Source of the DNA: Planctomycetota bacterium
Lineage (GTDB): Bacteria > Planctomycetota > Planctomycetia > Pirellulales > UBA7805
Direction: 5' to 3'
NCBI GenBank assembly: GCA_014237955.1
Contig: JABABY010000133.1
Span: 1-5,881 of the forward strand
Length of the DNA stretch: 5,881 bases
The notes beneath the pieces are model-generated. The model searched no databases and had not been told where the DNA came from. It saw nothing but the letters and a program-made list of their open reading frames with translations. How positions within the stretch are numbered: the stretch's first letter is position 1; every line of letters begins with the position of its first letter. The translations under genes and the position numbers were made by a program. This document shows positions 1 to 5,797 of the stretch, piece by piece.

Positions 1-870
1 TTTTCCGGGCGGCAATCCATACCAGTCGACGCGCAATCCCTGTTCGTAAATACCATGGCCAGCTTCATGCAGAATCCCAAAGAAAGCAGTAGGGAAGCAA
101 TACGCATCATACCGCGTTGTAATGCGAGTATCGTGTGGCGCAAGATTGCTACAAAAGGGATGTGCGGTTGTATCAAGGCGACCTCTGGTGAAATCGAAGC
201 CTAGTGTTTCAGCAACCTGCCGGCCCAATTTTTTTTGATCTCCAATCGGATAATGGTTGGCAAGGAAAGCGTTTTCCGGCGTTTTCTCACAACCCATGAT
301 TTTATGAATAAAGGGTACAAGCTCGGCCCGCAGGCCTTCCAAAATACCCTGAACGTTATTTGTTGTTTCATGGGGCTCATATTCCTCCAAAAGCGCATCA
401 TATCTGCAAGTGGTAAATCCCAGAGCATCGGCCTCCTGCTGTTTGAGGTCCACGATCTCTTCGAGGGCTGGCTGAAAAATTGTAAAGTCATTCTGCCTAC
501 GTGCCTCCTGCCAGAAATGTTGTCCGCGTACCGAAGCATGGGTTAGCTTTTCAATCAATGATGTGGGAAGTCTGATCTGTCGACTCCACTGCCTCTTTAA
601 TTCCCGGATGACCGTTTCGGTATCTGAATGTTTTTCGGCATTGAGTGGCGTATCGGTCAGTTCGTCAAGCCATCGACCCACCTGTGGATCGGTTCTGCGC
701 CGATGAATTAATCCGGCCAACAGGGTCATTTGGTCAGCCCGATATTCAGAAGCCGCTTCAGGCAGTCCAGTGCGCTCGTCCCAACCCAGCAAGGACAGGG
801 TGGAAGCCAATAGTGAAGTCTCTCGCACAAACCGGCAAAGATCTTCAAACGATTTCTGATAACGGTGCAT
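1..870 (-). CDS. M32 family (Taq-type) metallocarboxypeptidase, N-terminal 290 residues, cut by window edge
   Basis: The product is a zinc-dependent carboxypeptidase that removes C-terminal residues from peptides, probably in the cytoplasm because no signal peptide is visible. The frame is open from an ATG at 870-868 to the left edge. An in-frame TGA at 876-874 lies two codons upstream, so the start cannot be earlier. Family hallmarks seen in order are SLLGWDERT (residues 26-34), an HPF motif (237-239), HDTRITTRYD (246-255) and the zinc motif HEAGH (268-272) followed by GIYEQGL. H268 and H272 are the expected zinc ligands and E269 the catalytic base. The third ligand, in the usual HESQSRLWE stretch, would lie beyond the edge. 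Family members have about 500 residues, so roughly 200 are missing; this is a window truncation and no frameshift is seen. No clear Shine-Dalgarno sequence precedes the ATG. The family call is very secure; the cellular substrate is unknown. Confidence 0.94.
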   Translation of the reverse strand, partial: MHRYQKSFEDLCRFVRETSLLASTLSLLGWDERTGLPEAASEYRADQMTLLAGLIHRRRTDPQVGRWLDELTDTPLNAEKHSDTETVIRELKRQWSRQIRLPTSLIEKLTHASVRGQHFWQEARRQNDFTIFQPALEEIVDLKQQEADALGFTTCRYDALLEEYEPHETTNNVQGILEGLRAELVPFIHKIMGCEKTPENAFLANHYPIGDQKKLGRQVAETLGFDFTRGRLDTTAHPFCSNLAPHDTRITTRYDAYCFPTAFFGILHEAGHGIYEQGLRVDWYGLPPGK

Positions 871-1001
871 TAGTCAATCTGGAAGAAGAGGCATGTGGAA
901 AGCGTCAGGGGTAAATACCTAACACAACATCTGCGAATGTCACTAAGCGTTTGTAATGCCAGCACGTGGAACTTGAATGACACGCTAGCGAGGTATCTAA
1001 G

Positions 1002-1229
1002 TCAATATCCCAGATTCTTTTCAATTTGGCGAGCACGGGTTGAAAAAGTACCGAGGGCCTCTGAAGACTTTTCGGCTTCGGTCGGGCGTATGCTAGCGGC
1101 TTCTTCCGCCTGCTGATCCTCGAAACCAGTGCCGCGATATCTCTCCAAGTCCAACATTGGGGAAGTGCATCCAGGGACAGCAAATATCGCCAGGAACAGG
1201 ATTCTCAAGATAGAGAGAGCTTTGGGCAT
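1002..1229 (-). CDS. Small probable lipoprotein of 75 residues
   Basis: I do not recognise a named family. The frame begins with a basic, hydrophobic leader, MPKALSILR then ILFLAIFAVPGC, which resembles a type II signal peptide with a loose lipobox (VPGC) and the lipidated cysteine at residue 21. The predicted mature part has about 55 residues, is polar and rich in E, A, R and S, and ends in ARQIEKNLGY. From memory, short planctomycete lipoproteins often end in a similar I-E-x-x-L-G tail; this is recalled, not checked. The start is uncertain. An ATG at 1265 adds 12 residues and a TTG at 1304 adds 25, and none of the three has a clear Shine-Dalgarno sequence. I chose 1229 because it gives a leader of normal length. 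The gene lies upstream of the M32 peptidase on the same strand with a 131-nt gap. It could be a chance frame, but the ordered leader, cysteine and polar tail argue against that. Confidence 0.58.
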   Translation of the reverse strand: MPKALSILRILFLAIFAVPGCTSPMLDLERYRGTGFEDQQAEEAASIRPTEAEKSSEALGTFSTRARQIEKNLGY

Positions 1230-1304
1230 CAGAGAACCGGGCACCGATTTTAGTTTCAGGGCCATGTAACGGTCAGTCCAGCGCGACGATGTATTGGAGG
1301 GCAA

Positions 1305-2089
1305 GCAAGTGTGACAAAATGCAATACTAGGGTCTAGGCCAGTTGATCTGTCGCTTGAGGTGAGGAGTGTCGTACCGTACCAGCTAGCAGAGTGTTTTCA
1401 CATCAGAAGAAAGTGGTGATTGCTTTCGTGCTATAGGGCTTCGCACAAGTGGGCTTAATGACCACCGCGCAGCTTGTAGAACCCATGCTTCTGAAAAAAG
1501 TTTGCAACGCCGATCTTTTGATACGTCCAATGAGGAAGTCGGCATCTTCAAGGTTTTTGAAGCCTATTGAAATTTTTCTACTCTATTTTTGGCTATCAGC
1601 AAGCAATTGCCACTAAAGCTGCAGGCACTCGAGTGCTACCAGAGCCCATGGATCACTGGGCGTTCATAGAAAGAGAAGCCCATTTTGTCTGTTGCAGGGC
1701 ACCCGAGACGCCTGATGCGAGAAAAATCAACCAGGATGGCTTCTAACGCTACGTGAGACCTCTTGGCGCCAAGAGGCTCCGAATCCGGCTCTTTGCCGTC
1801 TTCATGGCACCTATGCCCGGTTTTTGCGCTATTGCTAGCGATGATGGGGTTCGGTTTAGCGAAAATCCTCCAGCTATCAACAGCAATGCCTGTACCGACT
1901 ATTCCGATAAAACACACGATGCGGTTTTTGTGTTTTAACGGCATTGGATTTTTCAAGACGTTCTAGAAAGACCAAAAATCCGGAGTGGCGCGAACATACG
2001 CAAATGGTCGATAAGTAGCGTGGTGACACATGCATCGCCCTACCTTTAACTGATGAATAGATCGACCAGGTTATTCGCCTCGCACCATC
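1305..2089. other. Long stretch without a convincing gene
   Basis: This interval separates the minus-strand lipoprotein gene from the plus-strand 79-residue gene. The minus frame 1636-1956 is open for 106 codons from a TTG (ATG at 1944). It has no Shine-Dalgarno sequence and no recognisable domain. Two plus frames are also open across the same bases (1753-1938 and 1763-1966), so several frames are clear of stops at once, which is more like a non-coding or decayed element than one real gene. The interval contains a perfect 18-bp palindrome at 1759-1776, listed separately, and a 6-bp hairpin at 1546-1562 (CTTCAA, loop GGTTT, TTGAAG) without a proper T-tract. I see no tRNA, no transposase motif and no terminal inverted repeats. 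Promoters for both flanking genes must lie here or in the lipoprotein leader, but no convincing -35/-10 pair stands out. Confidence 0.5.
1759..1776. repeat. Perfect 18-bp palindrome in the gene-free stretch
   Basis: The sequence CCTCTTGGCGCCAAGAGG equals its own reverse complement with no spacer. Symmetry ends at both flanks (A on the left, C on the right). A zero-spacer palindrome of this length is unlikely by chance in a window this size. It could be a binding site for a dimeric DNA-binding protein or part of a mobile or repeated element. With no loop it is a poor candidate for a simple RNA hairpin terminator, and no T-tract follows. No promoter can be placed next to it with confidence. Confidence 0.6.
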
Positions 2090-2096
2090 AAGGAGA
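2090..2096 (+). promoter_or_regulatory. Ribosome binding site fixing a GTG start at 2106
   Basis: AAGGAGA matches the Shine-Dalgarno consensus very well and ends 9 nt before the GTG at 2106-2108. No ATG lies at suitable spacing. It is the strongest ribosome binding site in the window and the main reason to believe the following small gene is translated from GTG. Confidence 0.75.
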
Positions 2097-2105
2097 ACAC
2101 CAACT

Positions 2106-2345
2106 GTGTCTCAGGATATCAATGTCATAGCGTTGGTCAAAGGCGACGAGCGCTATGTGTTCTTGTTTGATGATGCTAGTCGTGGCGCCGCTTTGCGAAC
2201 TCTTGGCCGCTATGCTTCAAACCCGGATTTGAGTTTTAGTTGGTACGATGCTGCCGTACTAAGCCAGAGGATTAGTCAGGAGGCTAAGCTATCTGACAAG
2301 CGTTTTGATCTTCCCCTGACAACGGACAAGGACGAATTGTTCTAA
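2106..2345 (+). CDS. Orphan small protein of 79 residues, upstream of the XerC-type gene
   Basis: I cannot assign a function. The protein starts with a hydrophobic strand-like segment (INVIALVKG, residues 5-13), then RYVFLFDD (17-24). A predicted helix follows (about 25-37, RGAALRTLGRYAS), then SFSWYDAAVLSQRI and a charged, acidic tail ending in KDELF. No signal peptide, transmembrane segment or catalytic motif is visible. It looks like a compact soluble alpha/beta protein. The start is GTG with a strong upstream AAGGAGA. The stop codon lies 18 nt before the XerC-type ATG, which itself has no visible ribosome binding site, so the two genes are probably co-transcribed and perhaps translationally coupled. 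I recall similar short proteins in planctomycete genomes but cannot verify this. The good ribosome binding site, protein-like composition and tight spacing make a real gene likely. Confidence 0.78.
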   Translation: MSQDINVIALVKGDERYVFLFDDASRGAALRTLGRYASNPDLSFSWYDAAVLSQRISQEAKLSDKRFDLPLTTDKDELF

Positions 2346-2363
2346 CAATAATGTCCCCCCACC

Positions 2364-3263
2364 ATGCTTGAGGCCGCAAAAAGATTTATAGAATTCCTTC
2401 GAGTTGAGCGAAATGCATCTCAATTAACGCTCAAAAGTTATCAGGAAGACCTCAGCATACTGACGACCCACTTGGAAGAGGTAAGTGGCGATTGTCCCTC
2501 GGTAGCAGATGTCACAACCCTGGATTTGCGAGGGTTTATTGCAGAGCTCCAGCGGTGCGGTTATGCCAAGTCTACCATTTCTCGGCGACTGGCATGTCTT
2601 CGCAGCTTCTTCCGTTTTGCGGTTCGGGAAGGCTGGGTGGAATCGAATGTCGCTAAGCCGCTACGCAATCCACGATCAGGAAGACATTTACCGCATTTAT
2701 TAACCGATGAGGAAATAGGGCGTTTGCTTGAGGCTCCGCCAGCTACAACCCCTTCTGGAAAGCGGGATCGTGCGTTGCTTGAAACGATGTATTCAGCAGG
2801 ATTGCGAGTTAGCGAATTAGTAGGCCTTTCTGAAGCCGATCTGAATCTGGAGTCAGGGTTAATCCGAGTACGTGGCAAAGGGCGTAAAGAACGTCTCTGC
2901 CCGCTTGGTTCATATGCGATTTTGGCATTAAAAAAATGGCTCCCGGTCCGTAATCCTAATCCAGAAGGCGCCGAATCCGATCAAGATGCAATCTTCCTCA
3001 ATCGCTTTGGGCGAAGGCTCACCGCGAGAAGTGTGGGTCGTATGTTGGAAAAATATCTAAAGCTCTGTGGCCTAGACCAGCGGACGAGCCCACATACGCT
3101 GCGCCACAGTTTTGCCACCCACTTACTGGATCGAGGAGCCGATATCCGCACGGTGCAGGAGTTGCTGGGGCACAAAAGTCTGATTACAACGCAAATATAT
3201 ACCCACGTGAGCACCGCTAAATTGCGGGAGGTTTACGAGAGCGCCCATCCACGAGCTGGCTGA
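2364..3263 (+). CDS. xerC: Tyrosine recombinase, XerC/XerD type
   Basis: This is a site-specific recombinase of the lambda-integrase family, complete at 299 residues, the normal size for Xer proteins. Residues 1-85 form the SAM-like N-terminal DNA-binding domain ([23 protein letters not shown] is split here by region: AAKRFIEFL at 4-12, LTLKSY at 21-26). The catalytic domain runs from about 110 to the end. All expected active-site residues are seen: R148 in GLRVSEL, K172 in RGKGRKER, H244 and R247 in [12 protein letters not shown]270 in LLGHKSL, and the nucleophile Y279 in TTQIYTHV. The end, [10 protein letters not shown], resembles XerC more than XerD, so the symbol is a moderate-confidence choice. 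The expected role is resolving chromosome dimers at dif with a partner recombinase, coupled to cell division. An integron or phage integrase is less likely given the length and lack of extra domains. The ATG has no Shine-Dalgarno sequence, which suggests coupling to the upstream small gene. It is convergent with the next gene, 4 nt apart. Confidence 0.95.
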   Translation: MLEAAKRFIEFLRVERNASQLTLKSYQEDLSILTTHLEEVSGDCPSVADVTTLDLRGFIAELQRCGYAKSTISRRLACLRSFFRFAVREGWVESNVAKPLRNPRSGRHLPHLLTDEEIGRLLEAPPATTPSGKRDRALLETMYSAGLRVSELVGLSEADLNLESGLIRVRGKGRKERLCPLGSYAILALKKWLPVRNPNPEGAESDQDAIFLNRFGRRLTARSVGRMLEKYLKLCGLDQRTSPHTLRHSFATHLLDRGADIRTVQELLGHKSLITTQIYTHVSTAKLREVYESAHPRAG

Positions 3264-3267
3264 GCTT

Positions 3268-3897
3268 TTAAACAAGGGCCCGTCGCACGGCCCAGACGGC
3301 TGCCTGCGTACGGTCGGACACACGAACCTTGCGAAGAATGTTCTGGACGTGTTCCTTGACCGTTTCAATACTTATATTCAAAGAAGTAGCAATTTCGCGG
3401 TTGCTCAATCCCAGGGCAATGTGGCGCAGTACCTGGGATTCTCGGCGGGTCAGTGGAACATCTTCCCCGACCGGCTGTTTGGATCCTAAGGTGGCGGCAA
3501 TATTGAACAACAGTCCTGACTTGACAGGTGATTCGCCGCTGGCGGCAGCCCGAATGACACAAATCAAATCCTCGCGTCCGGTACCCTTGGTAACATAGTC
3601 ACTGGCGCCCAAGGCAAGGGCACGGGCTACATAGGTGGGGTTATCATACGTTGAAAGGATGACGATTGGAGTATCGGGAAGATGCTGCTTAATTTTCCCT
3701 AAAGCATCCAGCCCACTATTATCGTTCATCCGAACATCAAGAAGAACAACATCCGGCTTATGGGAGAGTGTTTTTTCAACCGCTTCTTTTGCATCGACAG
3801 CCTCCGCGATGATTTTGATATCTGTTTCGGCAAATAGGCTAGAGAGCCCCGACCGCACCATCTGGTGGTCGTCCGCAACGAGGATGGAGATGCTCAT
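3268..3897 (-). CDS. NarL/FixJ-family response regulator with LuxR-type HTH
   Basis: This 209-residue cytoplasmic DNA-binding regulator belongs to a two-component system. A receiver domain spans about residues 1-118, with the acidic pair D9/D10, phospho-acceptor D54 (in VVLLDVRM), S82 and K104, so all residues needed for phosphorylation are present. After a linker, residues 148-209 form a LuxR/GerE helix-turn-helix (LTRRESQVLRHIALGLSNRE, then EIATSLNISIETVKEH). Phosphorylation should drive dimerisation and binding to inverted-repeat operators. The ATG at 3897-3895 follows AGGA with 7-nt spacing, and that ribosome binding site is duplicated 16 nt upstream (see the repeat entry). No histidine kinase gene lies in the window, so the partner is unknown. 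The gene converges on the recombinase with no visible terminator between the stop codons. The family assignment is very secure; the target genes are unknown. Confidence 0.96.
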   Translation of the reverse strand: MSISILVADDHQMVRSGLSSLFAETDIKIIAEAVDAKEAVEKTLSHKPDVVLLDVRMNDNSGLDALGKIKQHLPDTPIVILSTYDNPTYVARALALGASDYVTKGTGREDLICVIRAAASGESPVKSGLLFNIAATLGSKQPVGEDVPLTRRESQVLRHIALGLSNREIATSLNISIETVKEHVQNILRKVRVSDRTQAAVWAVRRALV

Positions 3898-3927
3898 ATT
3901 GAATTCCTATAGCATTGAATTCCTATA
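3898..3927 (-). repeat. Tandem duplication of the ribosome binding site, with a two-codon upstream frame
   Basis: Two identical 14-nt copies, TATAGGAATTCAAT in the coding direction, lie at 3914-3927 and 3898-3911, two bases apart (period 16). The downstream copy supplies AGGA, 7 nt before the ATG of the response regulator. The upstream copy supplies the same AGGA and runs into an ATG at 3915-3913, which reads ATG CTA TAG, a two-codon frame whose stop codon overlaps the second AGGA. The repeat is seen directly; any effect on translation is inference. A recent slippage duplication with no function is also possible. Confidence 0.8.
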
Positions 3928-3943
3928 CCGAGGGGCTGCCCAT

Positions 3944-3973
3944 ATTGTATTCATTGTGCAAAAGAATAAACAA
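3944..3973 (-). promoter_or_regulatory. Candidate sigma-70-type promoter for the NarL-family regulator
   Basis: On the minus strand, TTGTTT (3973-3968) is followed after 18 nt by TACAAT (3949-3944), a 5-of-6 match to the -10 consensus with a weak -35. Transcription would begin near 3937, giving a leader of about 40 nt that includes both copies of the ribosome-binding-site repeat. Planctomycete promoters are poorly characterised, so this is tentative. Confidence 0.35.
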
Positions 3974-4184
3974 AAAGTTGCCAATCGGTAAATGTAGCAG
4001 TCTAAAGGATATAACGCAATTCAGTGGTGCTTGGATAAATACCTTTCACCTTATTGCGCAAGCCAAACTGCAGGGGCCTGTTGTATCGAGCCATCTCGAG
4101 ACCCCCCTGAAGCGCATGGGGATTGTAATGAAAGTAATCGTTTTACAGATCTTAACGATCCATTGCGACCAATGTTCGAGCCCT
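3974..4184. other. Intergenic sequence between two divergent response-regulator genes
   Basis: The gene-free interval between the two regulators spans 3898-4390; this is its central part. Frames here are short and have no ribosome binding site or recognisable product. It holds a nested inverted repeat at 4071-4109: outer arms CAGGGG (4071-4076) and CCCCTG (4104-4109), inner arms TCGAG (4086-4090) and CTCGA (4095-4099) around a CCAT loop. A smaller repeat, CATTG-CGAC-CAATG, lies at 4161-4174. No T-tract follows either, so they look more like operator or RNA-leader structure than terminators. No sigma-54 -24/-12 element could be found. Confidence 0.5.
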
Positions 4185-4197
4185 GTTCTCGGAGAAC
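4185..4197. promoter_or_regulatory. 13-nt inverted repeat upstream of the NtrC-type gene, possible operator
   Basis: GTTCTC-G-GAGAAC is a perfect inverted repeat with a one-base centre. It ends 10 nt before the candidate -35 hexamer at 4208, which is a typical place for an activator or autoregulator to bind. A LuxR/NarL or Fis-type regulator could use such a site, and both are encoded on either side. The symmetry is seen directly; the operator role is inference. Confidence 0.4.
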
Positions 4198-4207
4198 TCC
4201 GTTTCCT

Positions 4208-4238
4208 TTGACGCAACGGCCTGAGTGACGTACATAAA
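4208..4238 (+). promoter_or_regulatory. Candidate promoter for the NtrC-type regulator
   Basis: TTGACG (4208-4213) matches the -35 consensus in 5 of 6 positions. The -10 is unclear: TACATA after 17 nt (4231-4236) or CATAAA after 19 nt (4233-4238). Transcription would begin near 4245, giving an untranslated leader of about 145 nt before the chosen start at 4391. Confidence 0.35.
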
Positions 4239-4379
4239 TTACGACAGCCATGGCGTTTTCTCCCCAACAGCTTTGGCGAAACGTGGATCGACAGGTTCGC
4301 TCCACAACAAAGCCCCATCCATTCCAGATAATGATTTTCGAGATGGGATGGACCGGCTCCGCAGAAAAAATTACAGGCA

Positions 4380-4384
4380 GGGAG
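4380..4384 (+). promoter_or_regulatory. Ribosome binding site fixing the start of the NtrC-type gene at 4391
   Basis: GGGAG ends 6 nt before the ATG at 4391. The frame is open from an earlier ATG at 4250, which has no ribosome binding site and would add 47 residues with no domain resemblance. The receiver domain begins four residues after the 4391 ATG, as is usual in this family, so 4391 is preferred. Confidence 0.75.
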
Positions 4385-4390
4385 AAAACG

Positions 4391-5797
4391 ATGTGCAAAG
4401 GTTCGCTCTTGTTGATTGATGATGACCTCCATGTACTTAAATCGATGGCAGATTGGCTTCGAGGCGAGGGATTTGATGTTGTTGAAGCGGCAACCCTTAA
4501 GATCGCGACAGACGCCATCGATAGCCATGCCTTTGATCTAGCCATTTGTGATATTCGCCTTACCGACGGTGATGGATTCCAGTTTCTTTCCTACTGTCGC
4601 GAACACCATCCTTCCCTGTTTGTTATTCTCATGACCGGCTATGGTTCTGTGGAAACAGCAGTGGAGGCAATTCGTTGCGGGGCATTCGACTTTCTCTCAA
4701 AACCATTGATCGATGATGAGCTTAAAGTTGCGATTGATCGTGCGCTATCTCAGAGGAAAGTGCTTCAAGAAAATGACACACTTAAAGCCCAGCTTGACCT
4801 GCGTTTCGGCATGGATAATGTGATCGGTCACGATCACCGCATGCAGAGACTCTTCGAAATTATCAACAGTGTGGCAGATACAAAATCGACCGTTTTGATA
4901 ACGGGCGAAAGTGGGACTGGAAAATCAATGCTTGCGCGAGCGATCCATCGTCGTAGTTCGCGGAGAGACAAACCGTTTGTTGAAGTTGCCTGCGGCGCGT
5001 TGCCCGAATCACTACTTGAAAGCGAGCTATTTGGCCATGTTGCAGGCGCTTTTACCGGGGCGAATAGTGATAAGCAGGGAAAATTTCACCAGGCCGAAGG
5101 CGGAACCATTTTTCTCGATGAGATTGCCACGGCCAGTCCAGCGATGCAGGTTAAAATGCTGCGGGTGTTGCAGGAATACCAGTTTGAGCAGGTGGGCGGC
5201 AGCAAAACATTTACTGCTGATATCCGGGTCATTCTTGCGACTAACGAAAACCTTGAGGAGTTGGTTGAACGAGGCGATTTCCGCAAAGATTTATTCTACC
5301 GCATCAATGTAATCAATCTTGATTTGCCGCCACTTCGCAATCGAATTGTTGATATTCCCATACTTGCACGTCATTTTCTTGAAATGATCTGTGACGAATC
5401 GGGGAAACAAGTTGATGGTTTTTCTGAAGAGGCAATACATGCCTTACAGCAATACCCGCTTCCCGGTAACGTCCGAGAGCTCCAGAACATTGTCGAGCGG
5501 GCAGTCCTCTTGGGAAAAGGGAAAACCATCGTGCCAGAAGATCTTCCGGAAAGCGTGCATGATCGACCATCACATTCTGCGGTCGCCTCCAAGGCAGAGG
5601 TGCGCCGCAGAGGAAGCACTCTCAAGGAAGCACTCGAAGGCCCGGAGCGACAAATTATTCTTGAAGTCCTTACGGGCAATAATTGGAATCGAAATGAAGC
5701 AGCCCAGGTGTTGGGAATCAATCGAACAACGCTCTACAAGAAGATGAAAAAACTTGGCTTGGAGGATCTTCAATGTACTCCTTCAAAACACGAATGA
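4391..5797 (+). CDS. NtrC-family sigma-54-dependent response regulator
   Basis: This 468-residue cytoplasmic activator opens sigma-54 promoters by ATP hydrolysis. Three domains are clear. The receiver spans about 5-120, with acidic D10-D12, phospho-acceptor D54, T82 and K104. The AAA+ domain spans about 143-385, with Walker A GESGTGKS (172-179), the sigma-54 contact loop GAFTGA (219-224), Walker B GGTIFLDE (237-244) and R298/R304 in FRKDLFYR as expected arginine-finger positions. The Fis-type helix-turn-helix is at about 412-457, ending [14 protein letters not shown]. The length is normal and every key residue is intact, so it should be phosphorylation-controlled, with DNA looping to a distant promoter. 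After the helix-turn-helix, a short tail of about 12 residues ends the protein. No kinase and no sigma-54 promoter were found in the window, so neither the signal nor the regulon can be named. An NtrC, ZraR or AtoC label would be over-specific. The gene is divergent from the NarL-type regulator. Confidence 0.97.
   Translation: MCKGSLLLIDDDLHVLKSMADWLRGEGFDVVEAATLKIATDAIDSHAFDLAICDIRLTDGDGFQFLSYCREHHPSLFVILMTGYGSVETAVEAIRCGAFDFLSKPLIDDELKVAIDRALSQRKVLQENDTLKAQLDLRFGMDNVIGHDHRMQRLFEIINSVADTKSTVLITGESGTGKSMLARAIHRRSSRRDKPFVEVACGALPESLLESELFGHVAGAFTGANSDKQGKFHQAEGGTIFLDEIATASPAMQVKMLRVLQEYQFEQVGGSKTFTADIRVILATNENLEELVERGDFRKDLFYRINVINLDLPPLRNRIVDIPILARHFLEMICDESGKQVDGFSEEAIHALQQYPLPGNVRELQNIVERAVLLGKGKTIVPEDLPESVHDRPSHSAVASKAEVRRRGSTLKEALEGPERQIILEVLTGNNWNRNEAAQVLGINRTTLYKKMKKLGLEDLQCTPSKHE

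Noticed and set aside
235..546. Plus-strand frame of 103 residues and an overlapping minus frame at 201-539
   Set aside because: Both overlap the M32 peptidase, whose frame shows family motifs along its whole length.
1405..1465. Possible folded RNA with GTGC/GCAC and GGT/ACC arms
   Set aside because: The stems are only 3-5 bp with long loops, within chance expectation.
2364..3263. Phage or integron integrase instead of a housekeeping Xer protein
   Set aside because: The length, the HPRA-type end and the absence of attachment repeats, cassette sites or phage genes favour XerC/XerD.
3270..3300. GGGCC-rich inverted repeat near the convergent stop codons as a terminator
   Set aside because: It needs a bulge, lies inside the response-regulator coding sequence and has no T-tract.
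3960..3985. Possible sigma-54 promoter (TTGGCAAC with a TTGT) on the minus strand
   Set aside because: The spacing between the GG and the -12 G is one base short and the -12 C is absent.
3915..4211. Plus-strand frame across the intergenic region
   Set aside because: It has no ribosome binding site or protein-like pattern and runs through the regulatory repeats.
4250..4390. N-terminal extension of the NtrC-type protein from an ATG at 4250
   Set aside because: It has no ribosome binding site, its 47 residues do not resemble a domain, and GGGAG before the ATG at 4391 gives a normal receiver start.
4046..4545. Two long minus-strand frames of about 160 residues
   Set aside because: They largely lie antisense to the receiver domain of the NtrC-type gene and the leader, lack ribosome binding sites and show no domain; they are shadows.
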